The notes beneath the pieces are model-generated. The model did no database searches, was not told the origin of the DNA, and saw nothing but the letters and a program-made list of their open reading frames with translations. Position numbers and translations under genes: made by a program. Below are positions 41,037 to 48,283 of a stretch of DNA of 64,000 bases, one piece after another. Source of the DNA: Saccharopolyspora hirsuta (GTDB lineage: Bacteria; Actinomycetota; Actinomycetes; Mycobacteriales; Pseudonocardiaceae); the NCBI RefSeq assembly GCF_008630535.1, contig NZ_VWPH01000001.1:434001-498000 (forward strand), read 5' to 3'. The stretch's first letter is position 1. Every line of letters begins with the position of its first letter.

Positions 41037-41693
41037 TCACGTGGCCGGGAGGGCGATGGCGGTGATGATCAGGTCGTTGCCGACAAGCCAGCGCCCGGTG
41101 AACTCGGTCAGGGGGGCACCGGTGCGGTCCGCGCCCTTCTTCAGGAGGTGGGCGGTGAAGGTCCCCTCCGGGTGGAGGTGCAGGCGCGCTTCTTCGAAGC
41201 CCAGCCACTCGTGGGTGAGCGGGTACCACGTCTTGTAGACGGTTTCCTTGCAGCTGAACAGGATCCGGTCCCAGTGCGTACCTGGGTCTGAAGTGGACAG
41301 TTCGGCCAGGTGGGCGCGCTCGGCCGGGAGCGACACCGCATCGAGCACGCCGTCGGGGAGCGCTTCGTGCGGTTCGGCGTCGATGCCGAGCGACTGCACC
41401 TTCTCGGTGTGGGCGACAACGGCGGCCCGGTAGCCCGCGCAGTGCGTGATGCTGCCGATGGTCCCCTCGGGCCACTGCGGCGCTCCGCGCTCGCCGGTCA
41501 GCAGCGGGGCCGGGGGGATGCCCATGCGGCTCAGGGCCTGGTGCGCGCACCAGCGGCCGGTCGTGAACTCCTGGCGGCGCTTGCCCACCGCGCGCGCGAT
41601 GATCGCCTCCTCCTCCGGGAACAGCTCGACGTCGGGCGGGTCGGTGAACGCCTCGACGCAGCTGACCTCGTCCGGCAGCAGCTGCTCGATCAC
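41037..41693 (-). CDS. 4'-phosphopantetheinyl transferase (EntD/Sfp type)
   Basis: 218-residue enzyme that loads the phosphopantetheine arm of CoA onto carrier proteins of NRPS, PKS or siderophore systems. Family motifs: RWCAHQAL, GSITHCAGYRAAVV, SLGIDAEP (metal-binding Asp and Glu), and FSCKETVYKTWYPL. Size and motif set match the EntD-like group that serves secondary metabolism. Starts at GTG 41691-41693. No biosynthetic cluster is next to it, so it is likely a general PPTase. Confidence 0.93.
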   Translation of the reverse strand: MIEQLLPDEVSCVEAFTDPPDVELFPEEEAIIARAVGKRRQEFTTGRWCAHQALSRMGIPPAPLLTGERGAPQWPEGTIGSITHCAGYRAAVVAHTEKVQSLGIDAEPHEALPDGVLDAVSLPAERAHLAELSTSDPGTHWDRILFSCKETVYKTWYPLTHEWLGFEEARLHLHPEGTFTAHLLKKGADRTGAPLTEFTGRWLVGNDLIITAIALPAT

Positions 41694-41777
41694 CCGCGGT
41701 CACCCGCCGTCTGATCACCGAGGTCAGCGCCCTCGGGGCTCACGTGCCACATCGCTAATCCCAATCTGTGGAGTTGG

Positions 41778-41814
41778 TTTACACGCCCGCCGCGTCCCGG
41801 CTACGGTCGTCGGC
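41778..41814 (+). promoter_or_regulatory. Promoter for the sulfonate-operon leader peptide
   Basis: -35 TTTACA (41778-41783), 18-bp spacer, -10 TACGGT (41802-41807). Transcription is expected to begin at or beside the ATG at 41815, so the leader ORF would be leaderless. Confidence 0.6.
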
Positions 41815-41892
41815 ATGATCCGGACGGTGTCCCTGACGACACGAGGTTACGTCGACCTCGTGCGCGTGTCCTCGGCCCTGTGTCGCCGGTAG
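41815..41892 (+). CDS. Putative Cys-containing leader peptide upstream of sulfonate transport operon
   Basis: 25-residue ORF, too small for ordinary gene calling: it starts MIRTVSLTTRGYVDLVRVSS and ends ALCRR. The RGYVDLVRVSSALC core matches the short 'putative leader peptide' family (R-x-H/Y-V-D-L-x-R-x-S/A-S-A-x-C) found before actinobacterial sulfur-metabolism operons, some members of which sense cysteine through ribosome stalling. It has no room for a ribosome site, in keeping with a leaderless mRNA. Two hairpins follow before the permease gene. Role in cysteine-dependent attenuation is inference. Confidence 0.72.
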   Translation: MIRTVSLTTRGYVDLVRVSSALCRR

Positions 41893-41951
41893 CGGTTCCC
41901 TCCATTCTTCTCAGCGCGTCCTGATCGCGCTTCCACCCCTTTCACCAGCAC

Positions 41952-42014
41952 CTCGCGCGTGCGACCCGGCACGCGCGAGCGGTTCTCGCCCACGCGGCCC
42001 GCCGTTGGCCGCGT
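41952..42014 (+). promoter_or_regulatory. Two tandem hairpins between leader peptide and permease gene (putative attenuator)
   Basis: Hairpin 1: CTCGCGCGTGC / GCACGCGCGAG, a perfect 11-bp stem with loop GACCCG (41952-41979). Hairpin 2: ACGCGGCC / GGCCGCGT, 8 bp with a 7-base loop (41992-42014), ending 29 bp before the permease ATG. With the upstream leader ORF this is the layout of an attenuator. Confidence 0.65.
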
Positions 42015-42043
42015 CATGCCCTCGTGCCCTGCGGAGTGTGCAG

Positions 42044-42892
42044 ATGACCACGTCCACCGAAGAACTCGCACCCAGCCGAGATCCGATCGCCGTCACGACC
42101 GTGCGGACCCGCACGGCCAGGCGCGAGAGCCGGGTCCCCCGCTGGCTTTTCAAGCTCGTCAGCCCGGTCGCCCTGGTACTGGTCTGGCAGGCGCTGAGCA
42201 GCACCGGCGTGCTCAGCGACGACACCCTCGCCTCGCCCGCGACGGTTGCGGGAACCGCGCTGGAGATGTGGGAGGAGGGTCGGCTCCAGGAGGCGATCGC
42301 CGCCTCCGTGCAGCGCGTCGGCGCCGGGCTGGCGATCGGTGTGCTCGCCGCCGTGGTCCTGGCCACGCTGTCCGGGCTGTTCCGCCGGGGTGAGGACATC
42401 ATCGACGCGCCGATGCAGATGCTGCGCACGGTGCCGGTGATCGGCCTGATCCCGCTGCTGATCATCTGGTTCGGCATCGGCGAGCAGCCCAAGATCGTGC
42501 TGATCGCGCTGGCCGTGACCTTCCCGCTCTACATGAACATCTACGGCGGCATCCGCAACGTCGACGCCGCGCTGGTGGAGGCCGCCAAGACCCTCGGCCT
42601 GGGCTGGTTCGCGCAGATCCGGCACGTCATCCTGCCCGCCGCGATGCCCAACGCCCTGGTCGGGCTGCGCTACTCGCTCGGATCGGCGTGGCTGGCCCTG
42701 GTGTTCGGCGAGACGATCAACGCCACCGCGGGCATCGGCTACGAGATGAACATGGCCCGCGAGTTCTTCCAGACCGACGTGATCGTGGTCTGCCTCGTGC
42801 TCTACGCACTGCTCGGCCTCGTCGCCGACTTCATCGTCCGACTTCTGGAGAGGATCGTGCTGGCATGGCGACCGGCGTTTCGGGGAGCGTAG
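42044..42892 (+). CDS. ssuC: Sulfonate/taurine-type ABC transporter permease
   Basis: 282-residue inner-membrane permease of the SsuC/TauC class. Six predicted helices start with LVSPVALVLVWQALSSTGV. The inner-membrane EAA-loop reads AKTLGLGWFAQIRHVILPAA, where the ATPase docks; MLRTVPVIGLIPLLIIWFGI and the ATAGIGYEMNMAREFFQTD stretch are typical. The start is ATG 42044 with a GGAG site. First full gene of the operon and probably under attenuation control. Its stop overlaps the ATPase GTG by one base. Confidence 0.92.
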   Translation: MTTSTEELAPSRDPIAVTTVRTRTARRESRVPRWLFKLVSPVALVLVWQALSSTGVLSDDTLASPATVAGTALEMWEEGRLQEAIAASVQRVGAGLAIGVLAAVVLATLSGLFRRGEDIIDAPMQMLRTVPVIGLIPLLIIWFGIGEQPKIVLIALAVTFPLYMNIYGGIRNVDAALVEAAKTLGLGWFAQIRHVILPAAMPNALVGLRYSLGSAWLALVFGETINATAGIGYEMNMAREFFQTDVIVVCLVLYALLGLVADFIVRLLERIVLAWRPAFRGA

Positions 42893-43596
42893 TGAAACCG
42901 GCCGCGGTGCGCGGTCTGACCAGGAGCTTCGGCGACCGGACGGTGCTCGACGAGCTCGACCTGGACATCGAGCCGGGCCAGTTCGTGGCGCTGCTCGGAC
43001 CCAGCGGGTGCGGCAAGAGCACGCTGCTGCGCATCCTGGCCGACCTCGACCAGGAGGTCAGCGGGGACGTGCGGGTCGCGGAGCGGCGCGCGGTGGCCTT
43101 CCAGACGCCGCGGCTGATGCCGTGGAAGCGCGTGTGGCGCAACGTGGTCCTCGGCCTGCCCGGCCGCCCCGACAAGGAGCGGGCGGTCGCGGCGCTGGAG
43201 GAGGTCGGGCTCGGCCACCGGGTCGAGGTGTGGCCGAAGGTGCTCTCCGGTGGCGAGGCGCAGCGCGCGTCGCTGGCCCGCGCGCTGGTGCGGGAACCGG
43301 ACCTGCTGCTGCTCGACGAACCGTTCTCGGCGCTCGACGCCCTGACCCGGATCAGGGCGCAACGGCTGGTCGGCGAGCTGTGGCGGCGGCACCGCTGCGC
43401 GATCCTGCTGGTCACGCACGACGTGGAGGAGGCGCTCCTGCTGGCCGACCGGGTGCTCGTGATGCGCGACGGGCGCATCGGCTACGACCAGGAGGTCGAC
43501 CTGGACCGGCCGCGGGACGTCACCGACCCGGCCTTCGTGGCGCTGCGCGCGGAACTGCTGTCCTGGCTCGGTGTCGGAGAGGGGAGTGCGGAATGA
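42892..43596 (+). CDS. ssuB: Sulfonate/taurine-type ABC transporter ATP-binding protein
   Basis: 234-residue ABC ATPase. Walker A is LLGPSGCGKSTLL, Q-loop FQTPRLMPWKRVWRN, signature LSGGEAQRASLARAL, Walker B LLLLDEPFSALDA and the H-loop VTHDVEEALLL. The PRLMPW Q-loop is characteristic of the SsuB/TauB group. The start is GTG 42892, 5 bp after GGGGAG; ATG 42865 in the same frame would add 9 residues inside the permease gene. Overlaps the following monooxygenase gene by ATGA. Confidence 0.93.
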   Translation: MKPAAVRGLTRSFGDRTVLDELDLDIEPGQFVALLGPSGCGKSTLLRILADLDQEVSGDVRVAERRAVAFQTPRLMPWKRVWRNVVLGLPGRPDKERAVAALEEVGLGHRVEVWPKVLSGGEAQRASLARALVREPDLLLLDEPFSALDALTRIRAQRLVGELWRRHRCAILLVTHDVEEALLLADRVLVMRDGRIGYDQEVDLDRPRDVTDPAFVALRAELLSWLGVGEGSAE

Positions 43597-44693
43597 CGGT
43601 GGAGTTCATCGGGATGATCGGGGCGCAGCACGTCTCGGAGATCCGCGCGGCGGACGGGCCGCCGGTCGACCCGGCGTTCCTCCGCGAGTTCGCCCGGGCC
43701 CACGAGGAGGCCGGGTTCGACCGGGTGCTGATCGGCTACGGCTCCAGCAGCCCGGAGAACACCCAGCTGGCCGCACACGCCGCCGCGCACACCGAGCGGT
43801 TGGGCTTCCTGATCGCGCACCGGCCGGGTTTCGTGGCGCCGACCCTGGCCGCCCGCACCTTCGCCACCGCCGACCAGCTCACCGGCGGCCGCATCGCGGT
43901 GCACATCATCACCGGCGGCGACGACGCCGACCAGCGGCGCGACGGCGACTACCTGTCCAAGGAGGAGCGCTACGCGCGCACCGACGAGTACCTGGACGTC
44001 CTGCACCGGGTGTGGACCGCGGAGGGACCGGTGTCCCACGAGGGCGCGCACTACCGGTTCGAGGACTACAACGCCGCCGTGAAACCGGTGCAGCGGCCCC
44101 GGATCCCGCTGTAATTCGGCGGATCGTCCGAGGCGGCCTATCGGGTGGGCGGCAAGCACGCGGACGTGTTCGCGCTGTGGGGCGAACCGCTGGCGCAGAC
44201 CGCCGAGCAGATCGCCGCGGTCCGGGCGGCGGCCGAGGCGGCCGGGCGCACCGAGCCGCCGAGGATCAGCGTGTCCTTCCGGCCGATCCTCGGGGCCACC
44301 GAGGAGCAGGCGTGGGAGCGGGCGCACCGCATCCTGGACCGGATCAAGGCGGCGCGCGGTGGTCTCGCGTCGTTCACCGGACCGAAGACCCTCAACCCCG
44401 GCCAGCAGGTGGCCAACGTCGGCTCGCAGCGCCTGCTCGCCGCCGCGGCGGCCGGTGAGCTGCACGACCGTGCACTGTGGACGCCGACGGCGGCGGCGAC
44501 CAACGCTGCGGGCAACTCCACCGCGCTGGTGGGCACCCCGGAAACCGTCGCGGCGGCGCTGCTCGACTACGTCGACATCGGCGTCACGACGCTGCTCATC
44601 CGCGGCTACGACCCGTACGACGACGCCGTGGACTACGGGCGCGAGCTGATCCCGCTGGTGCGCCAAGAACTCGCCCGCCGCGAAGCCGCCTAG
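43593..44693 (+). pseudogene. ssuD: LLM-class flavin-dependent (SsuD-like) monooxygenase, interrupted by an in-frame TAA
   Basis: FMNH2-dependent alkanesulfonate-monooxygenase-like gene, 367 codons in one frame, broken by a single TAA at 44112-44114 (codon 174). Before it: MIGAQHVSEIRAADGPPVDP, TQLAAHAAAHTERLGFLIAH, GGRIAVHIITGGDDADQRRD. After it the reading goes on normally: FGGSSEAAYRVGGKHADVFA, LWGEPLAQTAEQIAAVRAAA, ISVSFRPILGATEEQAWERA. The break falls in RIPL-stop-FGGSS, where the family has Tyr (TAC or TAT), so one base change explains it. No other damage is visible. Either a recent nonsense mutation, a sequencing error, or stop read-through. Confidence 0.85.
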
Positions 44694-44711
44694 ATACAAG
44701 AGGGGACCCGC

Positions 44712-45524
44712 ATGACCACCACCGCACCCGGGCTGTCGGAGTTCGCCCGGAACCTGGCACCCCGGAACAACAGCTTCCCCGCGCGGCCCGTCTTCGACGA
44801 CGTCGAGGACGAGCGCCGGTTCCGCAAGCAGCGGCTGGCCGCCGCGCTGCGCATCTTCGGCAAGCTCGGCTACAGCGAGGGCGCCGCCGGGCACATCACC
44901 GTCCGCGACCCGGAGCTGCCCGACCACTTCTGGGTCAACCCGCTCGGCCGCGCGTTCAGCCGCATCAAGGCCTCCGACCTGCTGCTGGTCAACCACGACG
45001 GCCAGATCGTGCACGGCGACCTCCCGGTCAACCAGGCCGCCTTCGCCATCCACTCGCAGATCCACCAGGCCCGGCCGGACGTCGACGCCGCCGCGCACAG
45101 CCACTCCATCTGGGGCAAGGCGCTGGCCGCCCTGGGCACCGAGCTGCTGCCGATCTCGCAGGACAGCGCCCAGTTCTACGAGGACAACGTGATCGTGCCG
45201 GACTTCTCCGGGGTCGTGCTTGACCTGGAGGAGGGGCGCCGGATCGCCGCGACGCTGGGGCAGCGCAGGCTGGCGATCCTGGCCAACCACGGGCTGCTGA
45301 CCGTCGGACGCAGCCTGGAGGAAGCCGTGGCGCTCTACGTCGCGGCGGAGCGCAACTCGAAGGTCCAGGTCGTCGCGCAGGCGGCCGGTCCGCTCCAGCT
45401 GATCCCGCACGAGATCGCGCGGCACACCTGGGAGCAGTACCAGGAGCACCGCGACCCGGGCTGGGTGACCTTCGCCCCGCTGTACGAGGAGATCGTCCAC
45501 GAGCAGCCGGATCTGCTCGACTGA
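44712..45524 (+). CDS. Class II aldolase/adducin family protein
   Basis: 270-residue zinc-dependent aldolase-fold protein. GKLGYSEGAAGHITVRDPEL, DAAAHSHSIWGKALAAL (zinc-binding His pair HSHS) and LAILANHGLLTVGRSLEEAV (third His) are family marks. The ATG at 44712 follows AAGAGGGGAC. Located between the SsuD-like monooxygenase and the substrate-binding protein, it may process the aldehyde or sugar part released by desulfonation, though members without known activity are common. Confidence 0.88.
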   Translation: MTTTAPGLSEFARNLAPRNNSFPARPVFDDVEDERRFRKQRLAAALRIFGKLGYSEGAAGHITVRDPELPDHFWVNPLGRAFSRIKASDLLLVNHDGQIVHGDLPVNQAAFAIHSQIHQARPDVDAAAHSHSIWGKALAALGTELLPISQDSAQFYEDNVIVPDFSGVVLDLEEGRRIAATLGQRRLAILANHGLLTVGRSLEEAVALYVAAERNSKVQVVAQAAGPLQLIPHEIARHTWEQYQEHRDPGWVTFAPLYEEIVHEQPDLLD

Positions 45525-45536
45525 GACTGGAGAACC

Positions 45537-46502
45537 ATGCGAATGACCAGAGCTCTGCTCGCGGTGCTGGCCGCCGGGCTGCTCGCGATGACCGGCTGCT
45601 CGACGGAGGAGCCGGCGAACTCGCTGTCCGACGTCACGCTCGTCCTGGGCGACCAGGCCGGTGGCCTGCGGGCCCGGGTGGAGGCATCGGGCGCCTTCGA
45701 CGACGCGCCCTACCGCATCAAGTGGGCCAACTTCCAAGGCGCCGCACCGCTCTTCGAGGCCATGCGCTCCGGGGACGTGGACACCGCGACGGCGGCCGAC
45801 GCGCCCACCGTGCAGGCCATCGCCGGTGGGGTTCCCGCCCGCCCGGCGCTGGCCACCGCCGCCTCGCCCAGCTCCACGGCCATCGTCGTGCCGCCGGGAT
45901 CTCCGATCCGCACCGTCGCCGACCTGCGCGGCAAGCACCTGGTGGTGTCCACGGCGCCCGGCAGCGTCTCGCACTACACCGCGCTCGGCGCGCTGGAGGA
46001 GGCCGGGCTCACCCCGCAGGACGTGCAGCTGACCTTCAGCCTGCCCACCGACGCGCAGGCGGGCTTCAGCGCCGGGCACATCGACGCCTGGGCCACCTTC
46101 GACCCGTACCTGGCGATCGCCGAGCACGCCGGAGCGCGGGTGATCCGCGACGGGCAGGGCATCAACGGCCGCAACGGGATCCTGTCGGTGTCGGCGACCG
46201 CAGCAGCCGATCCGCTGAAGCGCGAGGCGCTGGCCGACGCGCTGCGCCGGTTCGAGGCGGCGTGGCGGTGGAGCGACCAGAACCCGGCCGAGTACCAGCG
46301 CGTGTACGAGAAGCTGACCTCGCTGGACCCGCCGGTCGCGCAGCAGATCCTCACCCGGACCAAGCAGGAGACCCGGCCGCTGACCGACGACGTCGTCGCC
46401 GACCTGCAGGCCGTCGCGGACCGGTACCTGGAGGCCGGTGTGCTGCGGGAACCGGTCGACGTGGCAGGGGCGTGCGAGCGCGACCTGTACCGGGCCGGGT
46501 GA
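45537..46502 (+). CDS. ssuA: Sulfonate/taurine-type ABC transporter substrate-binding lipoprotein
   Basis: 321-residue lipoprotein with the signal RMTRALLAVLAAGLLAMTGC; the lipobox is AMTGC (Cys at about residue 20). The mature part is an NMT1/SsuA-like periplasmic-binding fold: NFQGAAPLFEAMRSGDVDTA, IVVPPGSPIRTVADLRGKHL, QAGFSAGHIDAWATFDPYLA. The start is ATG 45537 after CTGGAG. It provides substrate specificity for the permease and ATPase upstream; the actual sulfonate is not known. Confidence 0.92.
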   Translation: MRMTRALLAVLAAGLLAMTGCSTEEPANSLSDVTLVLGDQAGGLRARVEASGAFDDAPYRIKWANFQGAAPLFEAMRSGDVDTATAADAPTVQAIAGGVPARPALATAASPSSTAIVVPPGSPIRTVADLRGKHLVVSTAPGSVSHYTALGALEEAGLTPQDVQLTFSLPTDAQAGFSAGHIDAWATFDPYLAIAEHAGARVIRDGQGINGRNGILSVSATAAADPLKREALADALRRFEAAWRWSDQNPAEYQRVYEKLTSLDPPVAQQILTRTKQETRPLTDDVVADLQAVADRYLEAGVLREPVDVAGACERDLYRAG

Positions 46503-46509
46503 GGTGGCG

Positions 46510-47523
46510 ATGACCAGGTGGACCCCGCAGGGGACCAGCCGGGGCACCGTCGCGGTGCTGCCGGGCAGGGGCGAGACACCGGCGCTCTACGAGCGGTTCG
46601 GCCGCAGGCTCGCGGCGGACGGCTACACCGTCGTGGTGCCGGAGCCGGGCAGCGGTCCCGGCGAGTGGTTCGAGCCGGGCGCGGCGCGGTTCCTGGCCGG
46701 AACCGACACCGGAGCGCTGCAAGCCTGGCAGTGGGCGCTGGACATCGAGCTCGACGGTCTGATCCTGGCGGGCACACCGCTGGCGGTCGGCGCACGGCCA
46801 GCCGACCGGACCGAGGAGATCGGCGTGCGCACGTCCTGCCCGGTGCACCGGGAGCTGCTGGAGAACGACCCCGACTTCGGGTGGGGGCTGCTGACCGGCG
46901 CGCCCGAGCCGCCGGAGCGGTTGCCCGAGGTGCCGGTGCTGCTGCTGCACGGCGACGCCGACACCGTCGCCCCGGTCGCCCCGGTGGCCGCGCTCGCCGC
47001 CCGCCTCCCGCAGAGCTCGCTGGCGGTGTTCAAGGACGGTGTGCACGACGTCCTCAACGACCAGCACCACCGCAGCGCGGCCGCCCGGATCGTGCTGTTC
47101 TGCGAGGAGATCGCCAAGGGCGCGGTGGTGCTGCCCGAGGTGCCGAAGCCGCGGCGGTCCGCCCCGGTGCAGGTCTCGGCCCGGGTGGACTACTCGCTGC
47201 GGGCGCTGCGCGAGCTGGCGGGCAGCGCCGGTCCGGTCAAGTGCGCGGTCATCGCCCGCAACCAGCGGATCCCGCTGAACTCGCTGGTCAACCTGATGAT
47301 CGAACTGCGCCGCGCCGGGCTGGTCGGCAGCCAGCGCGGGTGCGACGGCGGGTACTGGCTGACCCGGGAGGCGGAGAAGATCACGGTCGGCGAGGTTGTG
47401 CGCGCGGTGGACGGTGGGGTTACCTCGGTGCACAGCGGCTCACCCGACGCCGACCTGTGGCGCGAGCTGGACCGGCAGGTGGCCGACTTCCTCGGCCGGG
47501 TGCCGGTGGTCGGCGATCGGTGA
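46510..47523 (+). CDS. Alpha/beta-hydrolase - Rrf2 regulator fusion protein
   Basis: 337-residue two-domain protein. Residues 1-205 form an alpha/beta-hydrolase: TVAVLPGRGETPALYERFGR, a nucleophile elbow reading GTDTG (64-68, Asp66 where most have Ser), acid in LLLHGDADTVAP (149-151) and His179 in KDGVHD. Residues 220-330 are an Rrf2 winged-HTH: VQVSARVDYSLRALRELAG, IPLNSLVNLMIELRRAGLVG, GCDGGYWLTREAEKITVGEV. Only two Cys (245, 278) are in the Rrf2 part, too few for a classic Fe-S cluster. Probably a ligand-sensing regulator of this sulfur operon, by analogy with CymR; inference. ATG 46510 or GTG 46504. Confidence 0.85.
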   Translation: MTRWTPQGTSRGTVAVLPGRGETPALYERFGRRLAADGYTVVVPEPGSGPGEWFEPGAARFLAGTDTGALQAWQWALDIELDGLILAGTPLAVGARPADRTEEIGVRTSCPVHRELLENDPDFGWGLLTGAPEPPERLPEVPVLLLHGDADTVAPVAPVAALAARLPQSSLAVFKDGVHDVLNDQHHRSAAARIVLFCEEIAKGAVVLPEVPKPRRSAPVQVSARVDYSLRALRELAGSAGPVKCAVIARNQRIPLNSLVNLMIELRRAGLVGSQRGCDGGYWLTREAEKITVGEVVRAVDGGVTSVHSGSPDADLWRELDRQVADFLGRVPVVGDR

Positions 47524-47539
47524 ACGAGGAAGGACCCAG

Positions 47540-48019
47540 ATGACCCAGCACGACGCTTTCCACCCGGACCTGTCCACGTCGGTGCCCGACGCGCAGCGCG
47601 CCTCGCTGCGCACCCGGCTGCACCACGTCCGGGCCGCCGACCTGGACAAGAACACCGCGCAGACCGAGGGCATGCGGCGGCTGGCCGCGATCAGCGGTGA
47701 GCTGGTCGGCTCGGAGCGGATCTGGATGGGCGAGACCCACGTGGCCCCGTCGACGGCCTCGGACAACCACCACCACGGCGAGTCGGAGACGGCGATCCAC
47801 GTGGTCAGCGGCAACCCGGAGTTCGTCTTCCACGACGGCGCCGAGGAGGTGCGCATCAAGACCGAACCGGGCGACTACATCTTCGTCCCGCCCTACGTCC
47901 CGCACCGGGAGGAGAACCCGGACCCGGACAACCCGGCGGTGGTGGTGATCGCCCGCAGCACCCAGGAGGCGATCGTGGTCAACCTCCCCGAGCTCTACCA
48001 CCTCGAACCGGAGGGCTGA
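47540..48019 (+). CDS. Cupin-domain protein
   Basis: 159-residue single cupin. Metal-binding motif 1 is NHHHGESETAIHVVSG (HxH...E), motif 2 is PGDYIFVPPYVPHREENPDP with the second-motif His. The start is ATG 47540 after AGGAAGGAC, 16 bp past the Rrf2 fusion gene. Likely a metal-dependent enzyme or sugar-binding cupin and the last gene of the sulfonate operon. A terminator follows within 10 bp of its stop. Confidence 0.9.
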   Translation: MTQHDAFHPDLSTSVPDAQRASLRTRLHHVRAADLDKNTAQTEGMRRLAAISGELVGSERIWMGETHVAPSTASDNHHHGESETAIHVVSGNPEFVFHDGAEEVRIKTEPGDYIFVPPYVPHREENPDPDNPAVVVIARSTQEAIVVNLPELYHLEPEG

Positions 48020-48027
48020 TCGGAGTT

Positions 48028-48060
48028 GGCGGGCATCCCGCGGTGCGCGAGATGCCCGCC
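48028..48060. terminator. Bidirectional terminator hairpin
   Basis: GGCGGGCATC and GATGCCCGCC form a perfect 10-bp stem around a 13-base loop, between the convergent cupin and biotin-carrier genes. Confidence 0.8.
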
Positions 48061-48067
48061 GACGCGG

Positions 48068-48283
48068 TCACTCGGTGCTGACCACGGCAATGAGATCGCC
48101 CTCGGCCACGCTGTCGCCCTCGGCCACCGCCACGCGGGTGACCACGCCATCCGCTTCGCTGAGCACCGGGATCTCCATCTTCATCGACTCCAGGATCGCC
48201 AGCTCCTCGTCGGCCTTGACCGCCGTGCCCTCGGCGACCAGGACCTTCCAGACGTTGGCCACCATCTCGGCTCTGATCTCCAT
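48068..48283 (-). CDS. Biotin/lipoyl carrier protein of an acyl-CoA carboxylase
   Basis: 71-residue minimal biotin carboxyl carrier. The biotinylated Lys is K35 in LAILESMKMEIPVLSE, and the thumb-free beta-barrel runs from MEIRAEMVANVWKVLV to VAEGDSVAEGDLIAVV. It has no N-terminal linker, so it works as a free-standing carrier for the adjacent biotin carboxylase. The ATG at 48281-48283 shares one base with the carboxylase stop. Last gene of the nine-gene minus-strand operon. Confidence 0.92.
   Translation of the reverse strand: MEIRAEMVANVWKVLVAEGTAVKADEELAILESMKMEIPVLSEADGVVTRVAVAEGDSVAEGDLIAVVSTE

Noticed and set aside
41446..41892. 148-codon plus-strand frame ending with the leader peptide
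   Set aside because: Upstream part is antisense to the phosphopantetheinyl transferase gene; only the last 25 codons after ATG 41815 make sense as a gene.
44145..44693. Independent 182-codon gene starting at 44145
   Set aside because: It is the in-frame C-terminal half of the broken monooxygenase; homology-like residues (FGGSSEAAYRV) continue upstream of this start straight from the TAA.
43482..46547. 1021-codon minus-strand open frame across the sulfonate operon
   Set aside because: Low-complexity Arg/Gly/Leu shadow of real plus-strand genes. It does not explain the TAA break in the monooxygenase.
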